Below, in pieces: positions 1-8,666 of a stretch of 14,478 nt of DNA. The notes beneath the pieces were generated by a model that was given only the letters and a program-made list of their open reading frames with translations, made no database searches and was not told the origin of the DNA. The DNA comes from Glomus cerebriforme (lineage: Eukaryota > Glomeromycota > Glomeromycetes > Glomerales > Glomeraceae). A program made the position numbers and the translations under genes. The stretch lies in NCBI GenBank assembly GCA_003550305.1, contig QKYT01000179.1, forward strand, positions 91,971 to 106,448, given 5' to 3'. The number at the start of each line of letters is the position of its first letter. Position 1 is the first letter of the stretch.

Positions 1-1256
1 TTCATAATAAAATGTTATGAAACTTACGTTTTTTTAGAGCCGAATCTACAAAAAAAAGAAGAAACATTTAGTTAGAACATTTTCTTAAAGAAAAAAACAA
101 AAAAAAATGAAGTTTTATAACAAAATGAACGTTACAAAACTTGTTTTAGTTTTTCAAATCCAGGAGTAAACCTACAAAAAAAGAAGAAATATTCAGTTAG
201 AACATTTCTTAAAAAAAAAAACAAAAAAAAAATGAAATTATGTTACGAAACTTACATTCTGAAAAGAAAGTTTTGAAGTTATAACTTCAAAACTTACCAG
301 ATTTCTAAGCTGAAATTGAAAAAAAAGCCTGATCCTATAAAAAAAATAAAAAAAATATATTAGTACTAGTTCTACTAATGATTCTTTAAATAAATGCATT
401 AAATAGGAATTTCATGAAGAAACTTTCATATCTGAAATGAAATCCAAGAACTATAAGAAGAAAAAAAAAAAATATTAAAATGTTTCTATTTAAAAAAACA
501 AAAAAAAAAGAATGGTAAGTTTCATTACAAAATTTATCATTTTGAACTGAAGGAGAGTTTACAAAAAAGAAAAAGAACTATTAAAAAATATTTTTTAAAA
601 AAAAAGAAAAAAAATGGCAAGTTTCACAAAGAAATTTACCATTCCCCAATTTCATATACTAATCCAAAAGCTAAGAGAACTTACAAAAGAAAAAGAAAGA
701 AAACGTTAAAAACGTTTCTAATAAAAGAAAACCAAAAAAAATATGGTAAGTTTCTTAAAGAAACTTGAGAATCTTACTATTTCTGATTTCAGCATTAAAC
801 TAAAAGTACAGAAAATCTACAAGAAAAAAAAGAAGAAATGTTAAAAATGTTTCTTTAAAAAAAAATGAAAAAAATGATAAGTTTCGCAAAAAAATACCGT
901 TTTTTCTCCTATTCTAGATCGAAAAGCTCGGAGAACTTATAAAAAAAAAAGAAACGTTAATAAACATTTCTAAAAAAAAATAAAAAAAATGGTAAGTTTT
1001 GTGAAGAAACTTATCATTTTTCCTTTTCATTTTAGACTGAAAAGCTCAGAGAACCTACAAGAAAAAAAAAGAAATGTTAATAAGCATTTCTAAAAAAAAA
1101 AAATAAAAAAAAATAATAAATTTCACAAAAAAACTTATCGGTTCTCACTTTCCAGTATTAGACTAAAAATCGAGAGACATACAAAAGAAAAAAGAAGAAA
1201 TGTTAGAAATGTTTCTTTAAAAAAAATGAAAAAAAATGGCAAGTTTTGCGTTTTAA
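1..1256. repeat. Degenerate A-rich tandem repeat, period about 120-125 bases
   Basis: About ten diverged units can be followed by a recurring small palindrome of the form GAAATGTTAAAAACATTTCT, seen near 61, 186, 471, 575, 699, 835, 951, 1071 and 1197 (one unit near 320 is hard to see). Each unit also carries A-runs and a second palindrome, TGGTAAGTTTC...GAAACTTACCA, followed by a T/C-rich stretch and TCTAG, TTTAG or TTCAG. The spacing of the best units is 116-136 bases. No open frame of note crosses it. The units are minisatellite-like; the double palindrome could give cruciforms or RNA hairpins, but no function is shown. Confidence 0.85.
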
Positions 1257-1382
1257 AATTAACTAAAATAAACTAATAAACTGTGGCTGCAGCTTAATTG
1301 ATAAGTGCAGTGCACAGTTATTTTTTTTAAAAATAAACTGCGACTCATATCATGTGATACACATGATACAAAAAAGTATATA
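1257..1382. other. Short AT-rich spacer
   Basis: This stretch separates the tandem array from the CAGT-ended element. It contains a small palindromic patch, ATCATGTGATACACATGAT, near 1350. A stop-free minus-strand frame that overlaps this spacer and the next element has no recognisable protein features and looks like chance. Confidence 0.5.
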
Positions 1383-1568
1383 CAGTCGTCCTCTTCTATA
1401 GGCACCTCCTGTTTAGTCACACCCCCCTTATAAGCACATTTATGCTTGACCCAAGTTACTAATAATATTATTAAAAAAACCTCCTTTATAGTCACATCAT
1501 ATAGGTTTTTTATAATCACACCCTTTTTTTTCAGTCCCGAGGGGTGTGATTATATAGGGGGATAACTG
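1383..1568. mobile_element. Non-autonomous pogo/Tigger-like inverted-repeat element (MITE)
   Basis: The left end begins CAGTCGTCCTCTTCTATAGG and the right end, read on the minus strand, begins CAGTTATCCCCCTATATAAT. Both are bordered by TA (1381-1382 and 1569-1570), the target duplication expected of Tc1/mariner/pogo transposons. A second, inner hairpin pairs TATAATCACACCC (from about 1511) with GGGGTGTGATTATA (near 1540). It has no coding capacity. The CAGT ends match those of the 69-base unit at 6723-6791, next to a Tigger transposase remnant, so that family may have mobilised it. The ends are diverged, so this looks like an old copy. Confidence 0.72.
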
Positions 1569-1570
1569 TA

Positions 1571-2108
1571 ATGAACCTTTTTTCATTTTTTTTCTTTTTC
1601 AATTCAATTTTTTTTTTAATTAATCTTGCGAAAAGCACCTTCTCTATGGATAGGTAGAGATCATTAGTACTTACAGGGAAAGAGCCATTGCTGCTTCTTC
1701 CACCCATTCATAGTGACAAAATCAGTAATAAGATATTAAGAAAAGTGAAAATTGAAATTTTCTGAAACTAATCAAACAGTTTTGGCCTGAATTATTTTCA
1801 AATTTATCCAGAATTATATTTAATATTAGCCAATATAATAATTTGAAACCGATTTTAAAGATTTTTAATAAATTTTAATAAAATTTTGATTATAATTTAT
1901 AAAATTATTTTTTAATATATTCATTAGATAAATAAATTTAAAATAAATAAAATTATAATTACAGTATATAATAACTATTTATTATAACTATTTATTATAT
2001 TGAAAAAATATTAAGTGGTATTAATATATGGGTGTTATGTAACAGTATATAATGTGTTTAACAACTGTTGGTATAGAAAAACACATATGTATCATCAATT
2101 ATCATTGT
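1571..2108. other. AT-rich intergenic stretch
   Basis: No gene is seen. On the minus strand a short stretch near 1665-1725 could encode a few residues ending at a GTAAGT donor-like site, but it is too short to support a gene. The rest is AT-rich low-complexity sequence running into the 41-base repeats. Confidence 0.5.
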
Positions 2109-2272
2109 GATAAATAACTGCATTGTCAATTATTATTGTGATAATATTCGATAAATAACTGCATTGTCAATTATCATTGTGATAATATTTGATAAATAAC
2201 TGCATTGTCAATTATTATTATGATAATATTTGATAAATAACTGCATCATCAACTAACCTCATGATTAATTTT
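2109..2272. repeat. 41-base tandem repeat
   Basis: The word GATAAATAACTGCAT starts at 2109, 2150, 2191 and 2232, exactly 41 bases apart each time. It is followed by a variable CAATTATNATTGTGATAATATT tract. Related copies reappear at 2364 and 2406. Copies are nearly identical, suggesting recent expansion compared with the array at the start of the window. Confidence 0.9.
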
Positions 2273-2537
2273 GATTCAGATAAATATCATTATAATATCA
2301 CAGATATTTATCGATATTTATCTGAATACATTAATTATCAATATTTTTATTATGATAAATAATGATAAATAAACTACATCGTCAATTATCATTATGATAA
2401 TATTCAATAAATAATTGCATCGTCAACTAATCTCATGATTAATTTCAATTTAGATAAATATCATTATAATATCACAGATATTTATCGATATTTATCTGAA
2501 TATGTTAATTATCGATATTTTTATTATGATAAATAAC
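2191..2537. repeat. 173-base higher-order repeat (two copies) with palindromes
   Basis: Copy one runs 2191-2363 and copy two 2364 to about 2537. Each contains two 41-base monomers, a diverged linker, and a palindromic block in which CAGATAAATATCA (2277-2289) pairs with GATATTTATCTG (near 2312-2323). The same block recurs about 174 bases downstream. The block also has the self-complementary core GATATTTATCGATATTTATC, whose halves are direct repeats around ATCGAT. This nested structure resembles satellite higher-order organisation. No coding potential is seen. Confidence 0.85.
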
Positions 2538-2720
2538 AATAAAGAGATATATATCGTTATATATCCCCCAAAAAAATTTCCTAATGTCATACTATATTAA
2601 CAAATTTAATAGGTATTCAAAATTTATAATACGTTATATGCACCGCAAGAAATTCAAAATAATTACATAAAATGTAATTCATTTGATAAAAACCTAATTT
2701 CTTATTTTTTGAAATGACAA

Positions 2721-3145
2721 CGTAGTATAGAACCTGTAAGTGAATTAGATCGTTATCTAAAAGCTGATCATGCACAGCCTCTTACTNATNTTTTAAAGTN
2801 NTGNAAAGTAAGTTTNATTATTTGAANAATATTTATTTTATTAATTATTTGTAACAATTTTTTTTATAAATAGNNANANNAGNAAGAATACNNANACTTG
2901 TCAAATATGGCTAGAGATTACCTNNGAGTTNCAGGTTTTTATCTTTTTATTTTTTAAATTACTTTTAATGATATTTATTAATGTAAAAAAAATATTCTTA
3001 TTAAATAGCAACAAGTACACCTGCTGAAAGAATTTTTTCAAGTGTGACTGATATTATTACTCCTGATAAAACAAGTCTTACTCCTAAGACAGTACATTCT
3101 ATTATGTGTTTAAAACATTGGTACCACTCAGGTTTTTTAGATTAA
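2721..3145 (+). pseudogene. hAT-family transposase, C-terminal dimerisation region (5' partial, two introns)
   Basis: Three exons join in one frame: 2721-2807, 2874-2934 and 3009-3145, with introns 2808-2873 (GTAAGT...ATAG) and 2935-3008 (GTTTTT...ATAG). The product includes ELDRYL, a probable WWK with ambiguous bases, EY-x-NLSNMARDYL, then ATSTPAERIFS and a terminal SIMCLKHW stretch. This is the standard order of the hAT C-terminal dimerisation domain, which holds transposase monomers together; the normal ending and stop (3143-3145) are present. The catalytic RNase-H core and the BED finger are absent: a TGA stands at 2715-2717 just upstream and no earlier exon is recognisable, so only the 3' end survives or is visible. 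Nineteen N bases lie at 2787-2931. hAT terminal inverted repeats were not found. Family assignment is strong; whether this is a fragment or the end of a longer spliced gene is uncertain. Confidence 0.88.
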
Positions 3146-3879
3146 TCATTCTTCATTAATATACAAGTTAAAAAAAAAAAAATTTAAATTCTTGCATATA
3201 ATTTTTTTAGTACAAGCTTTTTTTTTGAAATAATAAATATTTGATATTGCATTATAAGAAGTTTTAATTTGAATAAAGAATTAAAATTAGAAAAGAAGCT
3301 ATTTATTTCTGTATGATAAACTATTCATTAATAATTATGTAATATAATTTAATATAATACATTAAATAAATAACACCTCCTGTGTTCCTGTATTTGTGTG
3401 TTAAAATAATATTGAAATAGTATTGATAATTCATATTATTATTTATAATTTGTAATGAAATTTGTGTTGAATTTGTGTTGAAATTACTTATCCATTTTTG
3501 TCGAATATTTTTAAAATGATTTATATTTATCACCAAGATGATGTTTTGTTATTGTGACCGTAATTGTCTGATTTACTGTAATTATTAAATTTTGTTAATT
3601 TTATAAATAATATAATGTCTAATTTGTATAATTACTTGACTTTATATTTTTAAGGAATACAAAAATAACANAAAGAGTTCTTATTGTACAGTATTAAGTA
3701 TTTCAATCATGTATTTACTGTATTGATCTAAGTTTTCCTAAAATATCAAATCAGTATTTCAATTAATTAAAATTTTTTTATAAAGGGAAGTATTTTATCA
3801 TCATTTAACTTTTGCATTTCAAACTTTTAACATTTAAAAATTTTTCTACATATTTTTTTTCAATAATCGTAAAATAAAA
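3146..3879. other. AT-rich intergenic stretch
   Basis: No gene is seen. An Asn/Ile/Tyr-rich frame on the minus strand at 3321-3536 reflects base composition only. One ambiguous base lies at 3671. A hAT right terminal repeat would be expected somewhere here but I could not identify one. Confidence 0.5.
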
Positions 3880-4242
3880 ATGACAACAAGAATCATCTGA
3901 AGAGATCCAAAATAGATCTTTTGATCTCAGAAAGGAGGAGAAGAAATGATGAATAATATACAAAGTTTAGAGATAATAAAGTGGAATTCTGGAAAAGCAT
4001 TGCCTGAAGAATAAATAGGAGATATACTAAAACTTATACCGCTTACCAATGTGAGCAAAAATAAAAAAATTTAGTTAGAGATTATGAGGTAAGTAAATAA
4101 TAAATAATAATATGAAGATAGATATAACTTAATAATAATATAATTAATATCTTTTAGGATTTTTGTGACTGGCACAATGACACGAGAAGAGGGGGAAGGT
4201 GGTCGTATACTGGGAAAAATATTATTGTATCTTCAGAACTAG
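3880..4242 (+). pseudogene. Unrecognised two-exon pseudogene remnant
   Basis: From an ATG at 3880 one frame runs to 4088, then a plausible 69-base intron (GTAAGT at 4089, TTTTAG ending at 4157), then continues in phase to a TAG at 4240-4242. Five in-frame stops break exon 1 (3898, 3913, 3922, 4012, 4072). Between them are protein-like pieces such as KWNSGKALPEE and GDILKLIPLTNVSKNKK; exon 2 reads TREEGEGGRILGKILLYLQN. The conserved splice phase and better-than-background codon content suggest a decayed gene. I do not recognise the family. It could be part of a transposon whose ends are lost. Confidence 0.4.
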
Positions 4243-4334
4243 ATTTTAGGAATAGCTGGATAATTATTAAAATGAATAAATTAATTTTTCAGATTTATAT
4301 TAAGTATATTTACTTTTTTTAGTAACGAGTCACA

Positions 4335-4597
4335 CCTATACTTGCCGTCAGAATTAATTACGGCATATGAAGCTTATACCATAATACATTAAATCACCAT
4401 AATGCCGTAATTATTTAATGACAAAAATACAAAAATTATACAAAGAAAGTAAAACTTTTTTTCTGGATATATTTTAGATAATTTGTAATCCGTAAATCTA
4501 TAATGCTGGTCTTGACGTTTTGTTAAATATCTAAGTGGTAAAATCCATATTTCGTAATGCCGTAATTTTAATTCGGCAATTCTGACAGCACCTATAG
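4335..4597. repeat. Inverted repeat with TGCCGTCAGAATT arms
   Basis: The left arm (4335-4366) reads CCTATACTTGCCGTCAGAATT and ends ATTACGGCAT. The right arm (4557-4597), read on the minus strand, is CCTATAGGTGCTGTCAGAATT followed, after a short extra segment, by ATTACGGCAT. A third copy of the inner word, ATGCCGTAATT, lies at about 4401 and forms an 11-base hairpin with the left arm. It may be a foldback element or an inverted duplication. No clear target duplication was found. A stop-free minus-strand frame crosses it (see findings). Confidence 0.65.
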
Positions 4598-4738
4598 GCA
4601 CACCTGAAGATGCAATCATAACTTGCCAACTACTAGGCAATAATGCCTAATAGTTTGCAATTATAAATATCGTTCATCTTGTAATACAGGATGTTAAATA
4701 ATAATCTATTTTTTTAAATAAAGAAAACTTTTAAAATA

Positions 4739-5126
4739 TGGGGACGCCCACAGCAAAAGCCAGGATTACGCAAATTACATGATTTTGAGAAAATCGCAAT
4801 TTAATATTATTGGTTAATTTAGTAAATCATAATTTATTCTGTCATTTTTAAAGATTTTTAAAATCAGTTTTTTGCAAACTAGGNTAAAATTTTGCAAGGA
4901 ATTCATTAAAAACATTAGTTTTTTTCTAAAATATTTATATTATTTGTTAAATGCAATAATAGAAAAATACAAAATTTACAAAATTTCAAATAAAAAATTA
5001 TTTTATTAGTGTATTATAAATAATTTTTTTTTCTTCTGAAAGGTTAAATAAATTAGTGTATAATTAAAATAAAATTTCAAAAAAAATTTTTTGACCTAAT
5101 CCCGGCTTTTGCTATGGACGTCCCCA
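4739..5126. mobile_element. 388-base MITE with 30-base terminal inverted repeats
   Basis: The left end begins TGGGGACGCCCACAGCAAAA; the right end on the minus strand begins TGGGGACGTCCATAGCAAAA. Over 30 bases the two ends differ at three positions, all transitions. TA flanks both sides (4737-4738 and 5127-5128), the target site of Tc1/mariner-type transposons. The interior is AT-rich with no open frame, so it must have moved using a transposase encoded elsewhere. One ambiguous base lies at 4884. The well-kept ends suggest a younger insertion than most elements here. Confidence 0.88.
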
Positions 5127-5128
5127 TA

Positions 5129-5456
5129 TATACAAATTTATATTTTATAAATTGTTTCTTATTGACATTAATTCCAATTTTGAATTAAAAATGCTTAAAT
5201 ATCAATTTATATTTATTTATAAAAGTAATCATACAATTTTTATAAATCTGTTTATATAAAATATGATCACATATTTGGTATTGTGCAATGAAATCATTCT
5301 TATAATAAAGGACTAATCAGTTTGGATGCCAACTTTGTTATATCGAGACGTGCTATAACAAATTAAAGATCTTTTGACTTTAATTCAACTCAATTGACCC
5401 AAACTTGTTCAGAAGTCTAATTAATACAAGTTTTTTACAAAATAAATTGATAAATC
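5129..5456. other. AT-rich intergenic stretch
   Basis: No gene, repeat or RNA was recognised. A somewhat less AT-biased patch near 5316-5410 has no sustained open frame. Confidence 0.45.
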
Positions 5457-5591
5457 GATTCAGTTTTTGGTATTTACCAACTGGTATTGGTTGGTCAAAA
5501 ACTGAACTGAATATTTCGGTAAATTACCAATACTGATACCAATAATTTCAGTTCAGTATTGATTTTGGCAAATACTAAACTGAACTGAACC
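5457..5591 (-). mobile_element. Foldback/MITE of the GGTTCAGTTCAG family
   Basis: Read on the minus strand from 5591 the sequence begins GGTTCAGTTCAGTTTAGTAT and stays closely similar, by eye roughly 85-90 percent, to 14371-14478 on the plus strand for about 105 bases. Internal palindromes are prominent: TTGGTCAAAAACTGAA pairs with TTCAGTTTTTGG. The left end (GATTCAGTTTTTGG) resembles an inverted copy of the right end, as in a MITE. No coding capacity and no clear target duplication were seen. Confidence 0.75.
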
Positions 5592-5761
5592 AATCAGAAC
5601 CTAGTCCTGACTCTAATAATAATGATGATGATGGTAATACTGAATCTTAGTGTGAAGGAAATCGATCAAGATTAACACACAGTAAATCAATTTTAATTGA
5701 TACGATTTTTAATTTAAGGTGTTAATATTTTTTCACTAACTCTAACTCCATTTAAAATATA
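5592..5761. other. Spacer upstream of the Tigger remnant
   Basis: A short protein-like patch (Asp/Asn-rich codons near 5613-5640, then a TAG) may be degraded 5' transposase or host-gene sequence. The catalytic N-terminal half of the Tigger transposase is not recognisable here. Confidence 0.3.
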
Positions 5762-6486
5762 GATTGCCATGGTAATAATACTAGCGGTAGAGATGTTATT
5801 CAACTTAATCTAACTCATGTTAAAGTGGCTTTTCTATCTTCTAATACTACAAGTCATCTTCAGCCACTTGATATGAAAGTTATCAAGAGTTTTAAAGCCC
5901 TTTATAAATGAAACTACTGCCGATACATTTTAAAACTTTTTGAAGAAGAAAAGGATATAAATAAAAAAAGGTAAATATCAAGGAAGCTGTTGATTATCTG
6001 GCAGATGTGTGGGAGAATATAAGTAGTGATATGATCTTTAATTGTTGGGTTAAAACTGAGATATTACTTTCTACAAATGACAATGATATAGCCAATGTGA
6101 TGCAAACTTAGCAAGATATTTTAGATAATAAGGTGGCAGATACTAATTAACTTATTGAAGACTTAGGTGCGGCATTTGACAATTCTCTTTTTATTTCCTT
6201 GGTGGATGCTTTAAATGATTTTTGTAACTTAGAAGAAGAAATATTGACTAAAGATATTTTAAATAAAAATGATATCATTAAGTTTATTTAAGAGAAAATG
6301 AATGAAGAAAATGATAATTCAGACAATTCTGAAGATGAGCCAGTATTAGTTTCTTTAGATGATGCAATAAAGTCTTTACAAACTTGGGTAACTTTCTTTG
6401 AACAGCAAGAAATGGATGAATTTAAAAGTGAAGATATACGCATTTTTAAAAAGTATCTTAAAATAGTTCATAAATTTAAAATGTAA
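5762..6486 (+). pseudogene. pogo/Tigger-like (DDE_1) transposase, C-terminal remnant
   Basis: Frame 1 from 5762 encodes DCHGNN, then LTHVKVAFLSSNTTSHLQPLD, the hallmark of pogo/Tigger and CENP-B-type DDE_1 transposases. The first D is the likely second catalytic acidic residue and the D of QPLD the likely third. A TGA interrupts at 5909-5911. A one-base shift in an A-run (5963-5969) moves the frame; the shifted frame continues KEAVDYLADVWENIS to the end at 6486, with stops at 6109, 6148 and 6289. The last 62 codons from the ATG at 6298 are open and acidic, with a probable helical tail (LDDAIKSLQTWVTFFEQQ), normal for this family's C-terminus. The DNA-binding N-terminus and first catalytic residue are missing. 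It cannot make active enzyme. The CAGTC-ended repeat at 6723-6791 is probably linked to this element's right end. Confidence 0.88.
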
Positions 6487-6653
6487 ACTAAAAAACAAGT
6501 TCAAATAACTAATTTTTTTAGTTAAAGTTTTATTGTCATAATTATGCTATTCTAAATAATAATAAACAATAATGAATTTTATAATTACTACTCTATTATT
6601 AATTATTGTTTTATATTTTATTAAATTGTTATGTCATTTATAAATATAAACGT

Positions 6654-6715
6654 AAAATCCTCTATATAATCATTGCACATTATTTTAATTATAGCAGTGA
6701 TTGTATAGAGGTTTT
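6654..6715. repeat. Hairpin in the Tigger 3' region
   Basis: AAAATCCTCTATATAATCATTGC (6654-6676) pairs with GCAGTGATTGTATAGAGGTTTT (6694-6715) with only a few mismatches, around a 17-base loop. The stem shares the CTCTATACAATCA word with the adjacent terminal repeat. The 186-base element at 1383-1568 has the same layout of a terminal repeat next to an inner hairpin, so this may be a subterminal feature of the transposon family. Confidence 0.7.
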
Positions 6716-6722
6716 ATAATTA

Positions 6723-6791
6723 CAGTCACACCTCTATACAATCATCACTTAGAAGTGCAATGGACTTGGTAATTATAAAGAGATCTGACTG
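6723..6791. mobile_element. 69-base CAGTC-ended inverted-repeat unit flanked by TA
   Basis: The left end reads CAGTCACACCTCTATACAAT and the right end on the minus strand CAGTCAGATCTCTTTATAAT. TA stands on both sides (6721-6722 and 6792-6793). It could be a minimal MITE. Alternatively only the right CAGTC is the true 3' end of the Tigger copy, with the left CAGTC part of a subterminal repeat. Its right edge abuts coding sequence of the next pseudogene, so an insertion split that gene here. Confidence 0.65.
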
Positions 6792-6793
6792 TA

Positions 6794-8084
6794 GTTGAAT
6801 ATTTAAGTGGAAAACCTGTAAAATTTTATCATATTGATGATATAGGTTGGGAATATTAGACAAGCAAAAGGATTGGATTTGGCTTTAGCAAAGAAAGATC
6901 CTAGTAAAAATTGGAAAACACATTTGACTTATATTTTTAAGTTATGTATAGTTCATTTTAATTGGTAAATACTTTTTTAAAAATTATAAATTTTTAATAT
7001 TATCAATATTATTAATATTATTATTCTAAATATTATTATTTATATTTTGCTTTAGTAATTTTGTAACTAAAAAATTTGATGATGAAGTTTATTTATTAGC
7101 TTCATCAATTCCATTTAAATTTAGTTTTGAAAAAGTTTATAAAACTTTTGAAAAATTAGAAAATTATGATGATCAACGCATCTTTTATTATTAATTTTAT
7201 TTATTTGGTATTAATTTTATGATTTAATTAATAAAATCTATTGATAGATTGGATTAAATATTATCAGCAACTCTATGTTTTGGCATTCTTAAATAAATAC
7301 ATATCAAATATGAAAAATGAAATTTGGGAATGATATGGTAACAATACTAATGCACATACTTAAGCAAATAGAGAGGGAAAACAATTAAAACTTATTACAG
7401 CCATTATGCAGTTTGTAATTATTATTTAATTTTTTAATTCAATTGTAATTTATTCTCAAATTCCTAATTCTTTAAAATCTATTACGTCTAGACGAAAGAC
7501 TTTTTAAAATGGCTGTAATTTATGATAGATTTGGAGTGCCTTATACTAGAAGAGATAAAAGTGAAATTAAAAGAAAAACAAAAGCAATAACATGAAAGGG
7601 TAAATAATAAATATTTATTCATCTATTAATTCTATTATTTATTTTAAAAACTTTTACATTATTTTTAATAGATACTTGTAAAGGAAAGTAAAAAGATATA
7701 TATATTGAATTGGAAAGTAGGTCTTGTATTTTAGAAATATTTTGATTTATTTTGTAAATTAAAATATATGTGATGCATTAAATTATTATTGTTATAATCA
7801 TTTGTTAGGAGAAGAACCAATGCAGAATATAACTAATCAAGAAAAATCTAAAAGATCTGAAATATCATGATTAAAAAGAAAAGCAGGAACTCTTTATAAG
7901 CAAAAATTCTAAGCAACGTAAAATTGAAAATAATAATATTGAAAATGTTACAGAATAAAAAATAGTACTTAAAGAACATAATCTTCAAATTAAAGTTTAA
8001 GAAGCTGCTGCTCAAAAAGCTTTTGCCAAAGCAGAGGCTCTTGAATTAGCTAATTTTAAAAAAAAGGCATTGGGTTTAATTTAA
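6794..8084 (+). pseudogene. Multi-exon pseudogene of a fungal repetitive protein family, coiled-coil tail
   Basis: Pieces in order: SGKPVKFYHIDDIGWE (6794-6859); after a shift VGNIRQAKGLDLALAKKD to HFN (6846-6964); intron 6965-7055; in phase FVTKKFDDEVYLLASS to a TAA at 7192; from about 7248 DWIKYYQQ, then GNNTNAHT and ANREGKQLKLITA; an intron ending TCTAG near 7493; DERLFKMAVIYDRFGVPYTR; introns about 7600-7671 and 7717-7808; a Lys/Glu/Ala-rich probable coiled coil (AAAQKAFAKAEALELANFKK) ending at 8084. I recall this order from expanded families in Rhizophagus and some basidiomycetes that behave like transposon proteins, but I cannot name a catalytic domain. At least seven in-frame stops and two frameshifts make it nonfunctional. 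The 5' part is missing where the CAGTC/TA end abuts it. Confidence 0.6.
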
Positions 8085-8666
8085 AAAGAATTTTAATTTT
8101 ATATTTTTTTGATTTACATGATAAATGTAAAATTAATTGTGTAAGAAAATAGTATTGATTTGCAAATTTATTGTAATAAGTGTGATTTCATTTTTAGTAA
8201 AAGTTTGCTTTTCATTATAATAAAGTATAAAAAGAAATCTTTGATTAATTAATTTTTTTTAAGGATCTACATGGGATTAAATCACATGATAGATGTACTA
8301 TAACTTTAATAACTTTACTGTTTAGTTATATTTTTTTTTTAGACAAGTTAAACGTATTTATTGTATTATATGTCATATGACAAATACTTTCTATAAATTA
8401 CGTATATATCCTCTATGAAGAAAAATGTAACTTGTCGCTATTGTTTAGTTATATTAATGCATTACTTTATTTAATAGTTTTATTAAACCATACTATACAT
8501 ATATGGAATAAATTGTACTATACATATGAAAATTTTAACCATCCATATATGTATGGAATAAATCATTCATATAATACATACCATATAAGATGTTACCATA
8601 TATACTATACAATACATATAGCGTTAACCATACACTACATGTTTGCTAACTATCTCGCAATAAGTA
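8085..8666. other. AT-rich and ATACATAT-type low-complexity stretch
   Basis: 8085-8430 is plain AT-rich sequence. 8470-8640 repeats words such as CCATA, ATACATA and ATATGGAATAAAT irregularly, which keeps one plus-strand frame (8432-8812) free of stops. That frame begins with TTG, is dominated by Tyr/Ile/His, and looks compositional, so I do not call it a gene. Confidence 0.5.

Noticed and set aside
1..1256. Organellar DNA or mitochondrial code suggested by TGA codons and high AT
   Set aside because: The spliceosomal-type introns and nuclear transposons in the window point to nuclear DNA. The in-frame TGA codons fit decay and do not stand consistently at tryptophan positions.
1259..1519. Minus-strand open frame of 86 codons
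   Set aside because: It lies across the CAGT-ended inverted-repeat element and an AT-rich spacer. The peptide has no domain features and is explained by the element's sequence.
2109..2536. CRISPR array
   Set aside because: Repeats at 41-base spacing are contiguous tandem units without unique spacers of constant size, and the genome is eukaryotic.
3321..3536. Minus-strand open frame of 71 codons
   Set aside because: Asn/Ile/Tyr-dominated composition mirrors the AT bias. No splice sites or conserved words support a gene.
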